Below, one piece after another: positions 8,825 through 19,339 of a stretch of DNA of 64,000 nt (its first letter is position 1; every line of letters begins with the position of its first letter). A program made the translations under genes and the position numbers. The stretch is from the NCBI GenBank assembly GCA_963169645.1, contig CAUJCO010000013.1, forward strand, positions 324,142 through 388,141, written 5' to 3'. The notes beneath the pieces are model-generated. The model did not search any database, was not told where the DNA came from, and was given only the letters and a program-made list of their open reading frames with translations. Source of the stretch: Bacteroidota bacterium. Lineage in GTDB: Bacteria > Bacteroidota > Bacteroidia > Chitinophagales > JADIYW01.

Positions 8825-10720
8825 ATGTGTGGAATCGCGGGTGCGTATCGTTTTAAAAATAAAATAGTGGAGCAACAATGGTTGCAACAAGCCGCACTAT
8901 CCATGCATAAACGCGGACCGGACAATCAAAATTTTGTTACCATAGGAAATGCCGCATTTGTGCATGCCCGACTTTCCATTATTGATACATCCACTGCAGC
9001 CCATCAACCGGTGTACGATGAATCAGGCAGATACGCTATTATTTTCAATGGAGAAATCTTCAATTATCAATCCATACGGAATGAACTAATACAAAAAAAT
9101 GTATCGTTCAAAACACAATCCGACACCGAAGTGTTGCTCTACGCATACATTCATTTTGGCGAACAATGTTTGCATAAACTCAACGGATTTTTTGCTTTTG
9201 CCATTTATGATAAACAAGAAGATACGCTATTTATTGCTGTCGATAGATTTGGGGTGAAACCGTTATATTTTTCGGCTAACGAAGATTTTTTATTTTTTGC
9301 ATCCGAGTTAAAAACAATTCTACAATTTCCTATTCAAAAAGAAATCAATTGGAGTGCTGTCAGTCTTTATTTTCAGATGAATTATATTCCGGGAAAAAAT
9401 TCCATCTTTCAAAATATTCAAAGGCTTGAACCGGGTCATCAAATCATCATTCATAAAAATAAAATCAACATAAAAAAATGGTATCATATTCCATACGAAG
9501 CTCAACTTGCAGAAAAAAATACCTTGAATTATGAAGAACAGAAAAAGAAATTAGTAGCACTCATGGATGATGCGGTGCGATTGCGATTAATTTCTGATGT
9601 GCCGTTAGGAGCATTCCTCAGTGGTGGCATCGATTCGTCCGTGGTAACAGCAATGGCAGCACGGCACACAAAAAACTTAAATACATTTTCAATTGGATTT
9701 GAAGGAAATGATTTTTTTGATGAAACACCGTATGCCAATTTAGTAGCCAAACATTTCAATACCAACCACACTGTTTTTAAATTAAAAAACGATGATTTAT
9801 TTGAAAGTTTGCACGAATTATTAGATTATACAGATGAACCATTTGCTGATTCATCAGCCTTATTGGTGAATATACTTTCAAAGTTTACACGACAACACGT
9901 AACGGTGGCACTTTCCGGTGATGCCGGCGACGAACTCTTTGCCGGATACAACAAACATTACGGCGAATGGCAATCCCGTAACGGTGGTTGGAAAGCTGCA
10001 TTCATTCATAATTTACAACCACTTTGGCAACAGCTACCCAAATCACGAAATGGAAAATGGAGTAATAAAATACGTCAATTAGAACGATTTGCATTGGGAA
10101 TGGATTTGTCGCCGAGTGAACGTTGGTGGCGTTGGTGTTGCATTAACGACATTCAATTTGTAGAAAAATTACTCGGTGAAAAGGTAGACGATGTTATGAT
10201 GGAAATTATTGCCACCAGACAACAATTTTCATCTTTAGTACAATATGATGGCACATTAAATGATGTCCTTTTAGCAGATGTAAATATGGTGTTGCCGTAT
10301 GATATGCTAACAAAAGTAGATAGAATGAGTATGCGCAATTCATTGGAAGTACGTACACCATTCTTAGATTACAGAATCGTAGAATTTGCATTTTCCTTAC
10401 CGGTTTCCAGCAAAATTGATGCATCTATGAAAAAGAAAATTGTTCAAGATGCCTTTAAAGATGTATTGCCGGCTGCATTATTTAACCGACCTAAAAAAGG
10501 ATTTGAAGTACCATTGCTACAATGGTTCAGAACCGATTTAAAAGATAAAATTTGCAATGATTGGTTGAGTGATGAATACATACAAGCACAAGGTATTTTT
10601 AATATAGAAACGATTCGAAGTATTAAACAGCAGTTGTTTTCTAATAATCCGGGTGATGTGCATGCACAAATTTGGGCATTGATTGTATTTCAAAATTTCT
10701 GGAGAAAATATATGCATTGA
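8825..10720 (+). CDS. asnB: Asparagine synthase (glutamine-hydrolysing)
   Basis: MCGIAGAY N-terminal nucleophile Cys; SGGIDSSVV PP-loop. Confidence 0.93.
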   Translation: MCGIAGAYRFKNKIVEQQWLQQAALSMHKRGPDNQNFVTIGNAAFVHARLSIIDTSTAAHQPVYDESGRYAIIFNGEIFNYQSIRNELIQKNVSFKTQSDTEVLLYAYIHFGEQCLHKLNGFFAFAIYDKQEDTLFIAVDRFGVKPLYFSANEDFLFFASELKTILQFPIQKEINWSAVSLYFQMNYIPGKNSIFQNIQRLEPGHQIIIHKNKINIKKWYHIPYEAQLAEKNTLNYEEQKKKLVALMDDAVRLRLISDVPLGAFLSGGIDSSVVTAMAARHTKNLNTFSIGFEGNDFFDETPYANLVAKHFNTNHTVFKLKNDDLFESLHELLDYTDEPFADSSALLVNILSKFTRQHVTVALSGDAGDELFAGYNKHYGEWQSRNGGWKAAFIHNLQPLWQQLPKSRNGKWSNKIRQLERFALGMDLSPSERWWRWCCINDIQFVEKLLGEKVDDVMMEIIATRQQFSSLVQYDGTLNDVLLADVNMVLPYDMLTKVDRMSMRNSLEVRTPFLDYRIVEFAFSLPVSSKIDASMKKKIVQDAFKDVLPAALFNRPKKGFEVPLLQWFRTDLKDKICNDWLSDEYIQAQGIFNIETIRSIKQQLFSNNPGDVHAQIWALIVFQNFWRKYMH

Positions 10721-10760
10721 TTTAAAAAAAAATGTTTCCAAAATGTAATTTTACTTAAAC

Positions 10761-11906
10761 ATGACAAAACCACTGCATATAGGAATAGTTGCCAATACAG
10801 CATTTAATATTTATAATTTCCGACTAAACCTCATCTTGGCACTAAAGCAAGCCGGCCACCATGTTTATGCCATTGCACCCAACGATAGTTATGTAGCATT
10901 ATTGCAACAACAAAATATTGAATGCGTTGAAATAAAAAACTTAGCTCGTAAAGGCACCAATCCGGTGAACGATTTAAGATTGATGTTGGAATTAAAAAAT
11001 ATCTATAAAAAATTGCAATTAGATGTGGTGTTGCAATACACCATCAAGCCCAATATTTACGGTACTTTAGCAGCAAAAACACTCGGTATAAAATCGGTGT
11101 GTACGGTTACCGGATTAGGCTACACTTTTTTAAACGATAGCTTTGCTAGCAAGGTTGCTCATCGTTTATATAAAATTGCATTTACCTATGCCAATAAAGT
11201 ACTTTTCCAAAACCAAGACGATATTGAAATCTTCATTCAACAAAAATTAGTTGATGCAAAAAAAGTACAAATAGTACCTGGCTCAGGCATTGACACCGAT
11301 AAATTCCATCCAAATTATTGCATCGGAAAGGAGCAGCAACATCTTATAAATCAAGATGAAAATAGGACACAATTTTTGATGATTGGAAGGCTATTAAAAG
11401 ATAAAGGTGTGTATGAATACATAGAAGCGGCAAAGCAGATTTTACAACAACATACAAATGTAGCATTTCATTTATTAGGTGATATTGATAAAGATAATCC
11501 TACAGCAATTGCAGCATCTGAATTAGAAAAATGGATCCAAGATAAAACTATTACGTATCATGGATATGCAAAAGATACCCGACCATATATCTGTCTGGCC
11601 GATTGTGTAGTACTACCATCTTACCGCGAGGGCATGCCGAGAGTGATTTTAGAAAGCATGGCGATGGCAAAAACCTGCATTACTACCAAGGCTCCGGGTT
11701 GTAAAGATGCTGTAATAGATGGTGAAAGTGGATTACTCTGCGAAGTAGCCAATGCAGAAAGTTTACGCACCAAAATGGAAGAATTTATATTACATAAAAA
11801 CGACTATAAAAAAACAATAGGTATAAATGCAAGAGTCAGAGCAGAAAATATATTCTCCCAAAAAATGGTGAATGAATGCTATCTGAAAATCCTGGAAATT
11901 TTATAA
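10761..11906 (+). CDS. Glycosyltransferase family 4
   Basis: GT-B fold signatures: VTGLGYTFLND, MIGRLLKDKGVYEYIEAAK, PSYREGMPRVILESMAM. Confidence 0.88.
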   Translation: MTKPLHIGIVANTAFNIYNFRLNLILALKQAGHHVYAIAPNDSYVALLQQQNIECVEIKNLARKGTNPVNDLRLMLELKNIYKKLQLDVVLQYTIKPNIYGTLAAKTLGIKSVCTVTGLGYTFLNDSFASKVAHRLYKIAFTYANKVLFQNQDDIEIFIQQKLVDAKKVQIVPGSGIDTDKFHPNYCIGKEQQHLINQDENRTQFLMIGRLLKDKGVYEYIEAAKQILQQHTNVAFHLLGDIDKDNPTAIAASELEKWIQDKTITYHGYAKDTRPYICLADCVVLPSYREGMPRVILESMAMAKTCITTKAPGCKDAVIDGESGLLCEVANAESLRTKMEEFILHKNDYKKTIGINARVRAENIFSQKMVNECYLKILEIL

Positions 11907-11936
11907 GCGATTTAACGTTTTTTAAATAAATGTTAT

Positions 11937-11944
11937 TAACTTTG
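11937..11944 (+). promoter_or_regulatory. Candidate -7 box TAACTTTG upstream of the WecA-like gene
   Basis: Exact TAnnTTTG match. Confidence 0.4.
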
Positions 11945-11957
11945 AGTATAGTATAAT

Positions 11958-13085
11958 ATGCATAGTGACTATATAAAACTGGCTTCCGCTTTATTGACTT
12001 CTTTCGTCTTAACTTACATGTTTATACCATCTATTATCAAGGTGGCAATGATAAAGCATCTATACGATTCACCCAACGCACGAAAGTCGCACCAAGGCGT
12101 TATTCCAACATTAGGTGGAATTGGAATTTTTGGTGGTTTCATGATTAGTTTATGTTTATTTGCCAAATTTCATCCTGCAAATGGGATGCGCTATATTTTG
12201 GCCGCTATGTGTTTCATTTTTATGTTGGGTGCTAAAGATGATATCGTTGAATTAGTTGCGAACAAAAAATTTATCGGACAAATCTTTGCGGCAAGTATCG
12301 TAGTTATTTTAGGAGATATACGATTAACCAGTCTTTATGGATTATTTGGAATTTCCTATATCAGTGATCCGGTGAGCATGGCATTTTCCATTGTTACAAT
12401 TATTTTTATCATCAATGCATTCAATATTATTGATGGTATCAACTTGCTTGCGGGAAGTATCAGTATTTTAATGGCATTTGCATTTGGTGCTTGGTTCTTC
12501 TATTATGGTTTTTTTGATTATGCAATTTTAGCAGTAGCTATGAGTGGTGCAGTTTTGGCATTTTTAAAATACAATTATACGCCGGCAAAAATTTTTATGG
12601 GCGATTCCGGAAGTTTATGTATCGGACTTTTAGCGGCAGTTTTAGCTATTCAATTTATAGAACAAAATGAAATTGTATTGCGAAGTGGAAATGCAGAAGA
12701 CATCCAAATTATTGCAGCACCAGCTATGGCTATAGCCGTTTTAATTATCCCAATTTTTGATACACTACGTGTTTTTACGCTTCGCATATTAAACAAAAAA
12801 TCACCGTTTATTGCAGATAGAAATCATATTCATCACCGCTTGATTGATTTAGGATTATCTCATGTAAAAGCAACGATTGTATTAATTGGTGTTAATTTCC
12901 TATTTATTGGACTAACATACTTTATACAACAATGGGGCAATTTCTATGCTATACTTACGGAATTAGGATTAGCTACATTATTATCTATTGTGTTGTTTTC
13001 TATTCCATTAAATAAGAAATCGAAAGGCGGTCTTAAAGCAGACTCATCTCTTCCTTTTCAAATGAAAGTTGATGCAGTAAATTAA
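11958..13085 (+). CDS. MraY/WecA-family undecaprenyl-phosphate sugar-1-phosphate transferase
   Basis: FNIIDGINLLAG, KIFMGDSGS, HHRLIDLGLSH motifs; multi-TM. Confidence 0.92.
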   Translation: MHSDYIKLASALLTSFVLTYMFIPSIIKVAMIKHLYDSPNARKSHQGVIPTLGGIGIFGGFMISLCLFAKFHPANGMRYILAAMCFIFMLGAKDDIVELVANKKFIGQIFAASIVVILGDIRLTSLYGLFGISYISDPVSMAFSIVTIIFIINAFNIIDGINLLAGSISILMAFAFGAWFFYYGFFDYAILAVAMSGAVLAFLKYNYTPAKIFMGDSGSLCIGLLAAVLAIQFIEQNEIVLRSGNAEDIQIIAAPAMAIAVLIIPIFDTLRVFTLRILNKKSPFIADRNHIHHRLIDLGLSHVKATIVLIGVNFLFIGLTYFIQQWGNFYAILTELGLATLLSIVLFSIPLNKKSKGGLKADSSLPFQMKVDAVN

Positions 13086-13096
13086 TTTTTACCTAT

Positions 13097-14146
13097 CTAA
13101 ATAAAATAAAACTCTAAATAACCTTTTAAGAAGGTTTCAAAATCATGTGCATTCTGCAATATCAATTTTGTTTTAATTGGCAAACAAAATAATTTAATAT
13201 CGTGGTCATCGAACCATTCTGCATATTCTTTTAATCGAATGGCATCTTTTTCGGTAGTCACCCAATGTTTGATATAAGGATAATTATTTTTTATGGTCAA
13301 TAAATCTTTGAGCTTAAAATAATGATGATCTTCAAACTCATAATGCACCAACTCGTTTACTTTTGGAGTGATGTATTGTTTAATAGAATCTGCATTTGCT
13401 ATTCCGGTTAGCAATACATAACTTTCCTCTTCCATCAAACCAAAGGTTAAACCTTGTGTGTACAATGGATAAGGCGCTCCATACGAGATGGTACTAAAAA
13501 ATACTTTTTGATTCTCTTTTACTTTTAATTTCTTTCTAATTTTAGTTGCCTCTTCTTCCGATAAATTTTCGGGACATTTCGTTACCACAATGATGTTTGC
13601 TCTTTCTTTTCCGGAAACAGGCTCTCGCAACGTGCCCATCGGCAAAATAAAATCGTTGTAATACGGATTATCATACGTTGTCAATAAAATATTGATATCC
13701 GGTCGCACACTTTGATGTTGAAACGCATCATCCAAAATAATAATTTCGGTGTCCGGTTCTTCATTCAACAATTTAGGAATCGCAATAACACGTTCCTCTC
13801 CTACACTCACTAATATATTGGGATACTTCAATTTTATCATCAGTGGTTCATCGCCTACATCTTCAACGGTATGATGTGTGGCTACTTCCAGAAATCCGGT
13901 GGTTTTGCGTTTGTAACCTCTACTTAAAACCGCAACATTATAAATAGGTTGGAGCAGCTCAATCAATAATTCGACAAATGGCGTCTTTCCGGTTCCGCCA
14001 ACCGACAAATTGCCGACAGAAATAACCGGAATATCAAAATGTGTAGAGCCAATAAACTGCGAACGATACAGCATGCTTCGAATCCACATAATAAAACCAT
14101 AAATGGCTGCAAACGGGGCAAATAATATGTAACGAATGTATTTCAA
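13097..14146 (-). CDS. lpxK: Tetraacyldisaccharide 4'-kinase
   Basis: PVISVGNLSVGGTGKTP Walker A; LSRGYKRKT; DDAFQHQSV. Confidence 0.95.
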   Translation of the reverse strand: MKYIRYILFAPFAAIYGFIMWIRSMLYRSQFIGSTHFDIPVISVGNLSVGGTGKTPFVELLIELLQPIYNVAVLSRGYKRKTTGFLEVATHHTVEDVGDEPLMIKLKYPNILVSVGEERVIAIPKLLNEEPDTEIIILDDAFQHQSVRPDINILLTTYDNPYYNDFILPMGTLREPVSGKERANIIVVTKCPENLSEEEATKIRKKLKVKENQKVFFSTISYGAPYPLYTQGLTFGLMEEESYVLLTGIANADSIKQYITPKVNELVHYEFEDHHYFKLKDLLTIKNNYPYIKHWVTTEKDAIRLKEYAEWFDDHDIKLFCLPIKTKLILQNAHDFETFLKGYLEFYFI

Positions 14147-14210
14147 AATCTTGTTTTAATCTAATTTTTATCAATTAAAGTATAAATTTATAGTTTTAAA
14201 TAATACCCAA

Positions 14211-15305
14211 ATGAAAATTGCAGAAATAATTCAAACAATAGAAGATTTTGCACCTTTAGCCTATCAAGAAAGTTATGACAATGCAGGTTTGCTAATTGGG
14301 AATAAAAATACGGAGTGTTCCGGTGTGTTGATTTGTTTAGATGCTCTGGAAGCCGTAATCGACGAAGCTATTGCTAAGAAATTCAATTTGGTTGTTGCAC
14401 ATCATCCGATAATTTTTTCAGGATTAAAAAAGATAACCGGAAAAAATTATATCGAGCGGGTTGTCATAAAAGCCATTAAACACGATATTGCCATTTATGC
14501 TTGCCACACCAATTTAGACAACGTACGTTTAGGCGTAAACAATAAAATAGCCGATACATTAGGATTAAAAAACAGAAAAATATTAGCCCCAAAAAACGGG
14601 CAATTGAAAAAACTATTCACCTATGTGCCGACAATACATAAAGAAAAATTATTGAATGCACTTTTTGCTGCCGGAGCCGGGAACATTAGCAATTACAGTG
14701 AATGTAGCTTTAGTACAGATGGCATTGGGACATTTAAGGGAAACGAGCAATCCAATCCGTATATAGGAAAAAAAATGGAAAGAAGCTACGAGCCGGAAAG
14801 CAAAATAGAGGTCATTTTTCCCAAAAACATAGAACAAAAAATACGTCGAACTTTACTGGAAAATCATCCATACGAAGAAGTAGCCTATGAAATTATTTCT
14901 TTGGATAATACCTATCAAGAGATAGGCTCGGGATTGTTAGGTGAGTTGGAAAAACCTGTTGCAGAAAAGGAATTTTTAAGTTTCCTAAAACAAAAAATGA
15001 AAACCCAATGCATACGCTATACGGCATTGCGAAAACGAAAAATTCGGCGCGTTGCTGTGTGCGGTGGCGCCGGAAGTTTCTTATTAGATGCTGCCATTGC
15101 ACAACAAGCGGATATTTTCATCACGGCCGACTTTAAATACCATCAATTCTTTGACGCTGACAATCAAATACTTATAGCTGATATTGGACATTATGAAAGC
15201 GAACAGTTTACTGCACAATTATTTAACAAAATTATATCGGAAAAATTTCCTACTTTTGCGGTTCAAATTTCGACAATTAACACAAATCCAATAAATTATA
15301 TATAA
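14211..15305 (+). CDS. Nif3-like dinuclear metal centre protein
   Basis: AHHPIIFSGLKKITG; ACHTNLD; GHYESEQFT. Confidence 0.92.
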   Translation: MKIAEIIQTIEDFAPLAYQESYDNAGLLIGNKNTECSGVLICLDALEAVIDEAIAKKFNLVVAHHPIIFSGLKKITGKNYIERVVIKAIKHDIAIYACHTNLDNVRLGVNNKIADTLGLKNRKILAPKNGQLKKLFTYVPTIHKEKLLNALFAAGAGNISNYSECSFSTDGIGTFKGNEQSNPYIGKKMERSYEPESKIEVIFPKNIEQKIRRTLLENHPYEEVAYEIISLDNTYQEIGSGLLGELEKPVAEKEFLSFLKQKMKTQCIRYTALRKRKIRRVAVCGGAGSFLLDAAIAQQADIFITADFKYHQFFDADNQILIADIGHYESEQFTAQLFNKIISEKFPTFAVQISTINTNPINYI

Positions 15306-16075
15306 TGGCTCGCAAAAAAGAATTAACTACCATTGCAGATAAATTAGAGCAATTAGATGAATTACAAGCAATTCATTCCAAAATTGACCAAATTCAAATC
15401 CTAAAAGGTGAGTTGCCAATTGAAGTTGCCGATTTAGAAGATGAAATTGCCGGTACAAAAAAACGTATCTCTAAAGTAAATGCTGAAATTACCGATGCTC
15501 AAGAAGAAACTGAGCACAGAAAAACGTTAATGAAAGAAGCACAAACTTTAATTACAAAGTACGACAAACAATTACACAACGTAAAAAATAATCGTGAGTT
15601 TGATGCGTTGAATAAAGAAATTGAATTGCAAAAATTAGAAATTCAATTAGCTGAAAAGAAAATTAAAGATGCTACCAATACTATCGACAATCACAAAAAA
15701 CAATTGGAAGAGGTTCAAAAAAGATTGGATAGCAAAGAAAAAGATTTAGAAATTAAGAAGAAAGAACTTCAAAACATCATTAAAGACACAGAAAAAGAAG
15801 AAGCTGAATTAGCAGCAAAAGCAGCAGAAGTAGAAGCAGATGTTGAAGAACGTTATTTATTAGCATTCAAACGTATTCGCAAATCATACAAAAATGGCTT
15901 AGCGGTAGTTCAGGTAAGTAGAGATGCTTGCGGTGGTTGCTTTGGGTTTATTCCTCCACAAACACAATCAGAAATTAGAACAAAAAAAATGATTACTACT
16001 TGCGAGCATTGCGGACGTATCATTTCCGGTGTAGATGATAGTGCAGTGGTTCTTTCTGAAGAAGAATTAGCATAA
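15305..16075 (+). CDS. Coiled-coil zinc-ribbon protein (C4-type, CT398-like)
   Basis: Long coiled coil; C-terminal CGGCFGFIPPQ...TCEHCGRII; start overlaps the upstream stop. Confidence 0.88.
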   Translation: MARKKELTTIADKLEQLDELQAIHSKIDQIQILKGELPIEVADLEDEIAGTKKRISKVNAEITDAQEETEHRKTLMKEAQTLITKYDKQLHNVKNNREFDALNKEIELQKLEIQLAEKKIKDATNTIDNHKKQLEEVQKRLDSKEKDLEIKKKELQNIIKDTEKEEAELAAKAAEVEADVEERYLLAFKRIRKSYKNGLAVVQVSRDACGGCFGFIPPQTQSEIRTKKMITTCEHCGRIISGVDDSAVVLSEEELA

Positions 16076-16092
16076 CAGATTTTCTTAAAAAT

Positions 16093-16124
16093 AAAAAGGT
16101 CAGCACAAGTGCTGACCTTTTTTT
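16093..16124 (+). terminator. Rho-independent terminator
   Basis: AAAGGTCAGCAC-AA-GTGCTGACCTTT plus T-run. Confidence 0.92.
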
Positions 16125-16194
16125 ATATAAAAAAACGAGAAAGTAGGCGAAACATTTAAGAGTGATAATGTTGTAGCATTGTATTGACTATTAA

Positions 16195-16316
16195 AAAAAT
16201 CTCATTTTGGTTTTCAATTTCTCATTTACATTTTAACTTCCCAAGACATCCGTATTTACTACTATTTTCAATTTATAAAAAATCTCATTTCTGTTTTAAA
16301 AATCTCATTTTGGAAT
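16195..16316. repeat. 122-bp direct repeat, copy 1
   Basis: 117/122 identical, no indels, to 17462-17583; contains 4 x TCTCATTT. Confidence 0.93.
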
Positions 16317-16421
16317 TTATATCCTTTTTTGGTGCATGATTCTATTTTAATAAATCTTAGATTCAACAGATAATAACAACTATGAGAGAAGGGCAATATT
16401 GTATTTAAAGCAAGGTAACTG

Positions 16422-16847
16422 TTACAAATGGCTGTTGTTTTCAACATATATCTTAAAGTTGTTCAATATCGCTTGCCAGCCATCTCGTTGCATATCTAGA
16501 GAATTTTCTTGTTCTGCTTCAAATATTATAACTACTTCTGTTTGATTGTTATCTGGATTGAAATCAACGATTGCTTGTCTGTTGTCTGACATTGTGTATA
16601 CGATTCTTTTGTTCTCGATAACCTCATCATAAACGGCTTCAAAGTCAAAACCAAAGCTACCATCTTTGGCTTCCATTCTCGCAACATACTTTCCGCCATT
16701 TCGCAAGTCGTTTGAAGCATACGGGCAATGCCAAGAATCTATGGCAAAATTCCAATTTGTAATATGTTCTGGTAGTGTATAAAACTCCCATACATTTTTA
16801 ATATCAGATAAAATAGTTGCCTTGATAGTGATTTTATTATTTGCCAT
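16422..16847 (-). CDS. SRPBCC / AHSA1-like protein
   Basis: VWEFYTLPEHITNWNFA...; GGKYVARMEAKDGSFGFDFEAVYDEV. Confidence 0.85.
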   Translation of the reverse strand: MANNKITIKATILSDIKNVWEFYTLPEHITNWNFAIDSWHCPYASNDLRNGGKYVARMEAKDGSFGFDFEAVYDEVIENKRIVYTMSDNRQAIVDFNPDNNQTEVVIIFEAEQENSLDMQRDGWQAILNNFKIYVENNSHL

Positions 16848-16859
16848 TTATTAAAATAT

Positions 16860-17252
16860 TTAGTTCAATCGTTCAAGTTTTCCTTTGCGTTTAATAATAT
16901 TCTTGTAGTCCCATTGAATCGCTCTCGATTTTTTAAGCCATCGAGTTAAATCAACAGAATTGACATCTGTTGATTTATTGAAGAATATTGAAGCATCTTT
17001 AAATTTCTTCCCTTTTACATTTAAATTTTCTTCATCAAAGTCTGCACCGCTCCAAAACATAAGTCTTATACCATTTTTCTGTTTACTGTAGCCAACCGTC
17101 GGATTACCTTTTAAAAACCATACTGGATGTGCATGCCATATTTTAGACTCAGCTTCTATCAATTCGTTGTTTATTATACTAGCTAAAAGATCACAAATAT
17201 CTTTTTCAATTTCTGGTTGTTGTTCGTTATAAAATTTAATATCCGAATTCAT
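16860..17252 (-). CDS. DUF1801-like protein
   Basis: AESKIWHAHPVWFLKGNPTVGYSKQKNGIRLMFWSG. Confidence 0.75.
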   Translation of the reverse strand: MNSDIKFYNEQQPEIEKDICDLLASIINNELIEAESKIWHAHPVWFLKGNPTVGYSKQKNGIRLMFWSGADFDEENLNVKGKKFKDASIFFNKSTDVNSVDLTRWLKKSRAIQWDYKNIIKRKGKLERLN

Positions 17253-17461
17253 TTTTATTAATAGTTTTGAGTATGTTATATTTTAACACAACCAATAATA
17301 GCTTGCTACCAAACAATATACCTATTGTTTTGCAATTTCTTATTGCAAAGCTACCAAAGTAAATATACTGAAACATTTCATATATAGCAACTACAATACT
17401 TTTGCCAGAATGAAGTTGTGTATTGAATAATCGTCCGAAAAAAGCACCTCACTCTTATAAT

Positions 17462-17583
17462 AAAAATCCCATTTTGGTTTTCAATTTCTCATTTGCATTT
17501 TGACTTCCCAAAACATCCGTATTTACTACTATTTTCAAATTATAAAAAATCTCATTTCTGTTTTAAAAATCTCATTTTGGAAT
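17462..17583. repeat. 122-bp direct repeat, copy 2
   Basis: See 16195-16316; ends 14 nt from the gldG stop codon. Confidence 0.93.
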
Positions 17584-17597
17584 ATGCGGTAAATCAA

Positions 17598-19295
17598 TTA
17601 TCTCGCATATTTGCGTTTACGTTGTATGGTATAAATTACACCAACAAGAGCAATCAACAACAAGGGCAATCCTACTGTTATAATTTGCCAAAAGGTTTTA
17701 TCTTCCAATACCTTTGCCTTATCTAATAAACGCATTTTTATTTCGCGATTACGGGCATCTATTAAATTATTATCGTCCAACAAATATTCTACACTATTCA
17801 ATAAAAAATCTTTATTCGCAAATAATTGTCGTGTATATTTATCATAACCCAATGCCAACGGTACTTGCTGTGCATCCAAATCATTAGCCGCCACATCGCC
17901 ATCTGCTACAACAATCATCTTGTTGAAATTACTCTTCGGTGTAAAAGTGAATTGTTGTGCCGATGCCATTTTTTGTAAGTCGTCCGTAAACTGATTTTTA
18001 TATAACGAATGGAAATTTCCTTGCAGCAATACCGCCAATGGAATATCGCGTAAATTAAACAAATACGGGTTTGGTTTTTGTTTCGCACCTTCTAAAAATA
18101 TTTGAAACGGTGTGGGTTGCAAACGGGAATAAGTAGAAGTTGTCAGCAAGATAGTTTTATATACATCCGGATTGGCTAAAGTATCTAATGAGCTGGCAAA
18201 TTTGAAGGCAACCGGATCTAAATTTTTTACAATAGGATGATTCTTTTTGTTGACTGCGATTGGGTAAAATGCCCACGGAAACAGCTTTGGTTGCGGATTG
18301 CCACCTACGCTTTCTATAATCGGAATTTGGTTGCAATATAAATCCAACGCTAAATTATGATTGATGCGTACGCCGTAACGGAAAAGTAAATCATCCAAAT
18401 TTAAATCACGCGGTATAGCCATTATACTTGGTGCTAATTTAAAACTATCCAAATCGCAGATAATATTATCCAACAACCATAATGTTCTGCCGCCTTGCAT
18501 TATATATTGATCAATCAAAAATTTCTCGGCATCACTAATTGCTGTCTGCGGTTTGGCAATTAATAAAATATCGATGTTGTTATTAATCAATCTATCTTTA
18601 TCTAATTCAACCTTATCCAATAAAAAATTTTGTTCCGATAACGCTTTCAAAAATTCTTGTAGCTGCTCAATTCCTAATTCGCCATGACCTTGTAAAAAGG
18701 CAATTTTTGCCGGATGTTCTTTCGTAATTTTATGAATACTGTTGATGAATTTATACTCCAAAAAATTGAGTGAATTATTGAGTGAGCCTTGTGCACCCAC
18801 TGAAAATTGATTTTCTAGAATTTGTACCGGAATTTCTCGTCCATTTGCTTTAATGATAGCACCGGGAAACACTAATTTTTCCGTAAAACCACTCTCCGAT
18901 TTTACTTCTAAATTCGTTGGCTTTAATCCTTTTTTTACTAATTCTAGTTGAAATTCTTCCCGCTTTTTTTGGTCTTTAATGCTGTTGATATCAAAAAAAT
19001 GAAACGTTACATTTCCTTTTGAATTGGTTCTAAATTCTTGCAATAATTCACGTGTTTCATTTTGTAATATTTTAATACCGGCCGGTAAATCTTTTCCCGT
19101 GAGGTACACTTCTACCTCTATGTTTTCTTCTAATCCATTCAATACTTTTTTGGTGGATGATGTCAGCGTATATCTTTTTTCTTCCGTCAAATCAAAACGA
19201 TGATACAAGAAATTTGAAAGTATATTTACAATCAATACCAACAGCAAACTAACTATGAGTGCTTTTATAGATTGTATGAGATAATGTTGTTTCAT
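17598..19295 (-). CDS. gldG: Gliding motility-associated ABC transporter substrate-binding protein GldG
   Basis: YHRFDLTEEKRYTLTSSTKKVL; C-terminal TM; adjacent to gldF/gldA. Confidence 0.92.
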   Translation of the reverse strand: MKQHYLIQSIKALIVSLLLVLIVNILSNFLYHRFDLTEEKRYTLTSSTKKVLNGLEENIEVEVYLTGKDLPAGIKILQNETRELLQEFRTNSKGNVTFHFFDINSIKDQKKREEFQLELVKKGLKPTNLEVKSESGFTEKLVFPGAIIKANGREIPVQILENQFSVGAQGSLNNSLNFLEYKFINSIHKITKEHPAKIAFLQGHGELGIEQLQEFLKALSEQNFLLDKVELDKDRLINNNIDILLIAKPQTAISDAEKFLIDQYIMQGGRTLWLLDNIICDLDSFKLAPSIMAIPRDLNLDDLLFRYGVRINHNLALDLYCNQIPIIESVGGNPQPKLFPWAFYPIAVNKKNHPIVKNLDPVAFKFASSLDTLANPDVYKTILLTTSTYSRLQPTPFQIFLEGAKQKPNPYLFNLRDIPLAVLLQGNFHSLYKNQFTDDLQKMASAQQFTFTPKSNFNKMIVVADGDVAANDLDAQQVPLALGYDKYTRQLFANKDFLLNSVEYLLDDNNLIDARNREIKMRLLDKAKVLEDKTFWQIITVGLPLLLIALVGVIYTIQRKRKYAR

Positions 19296-19339
19296 ATTGA
19301 TTCTATACGTTGAAAAGGCTTTTGTTTACTTGATTTTAT

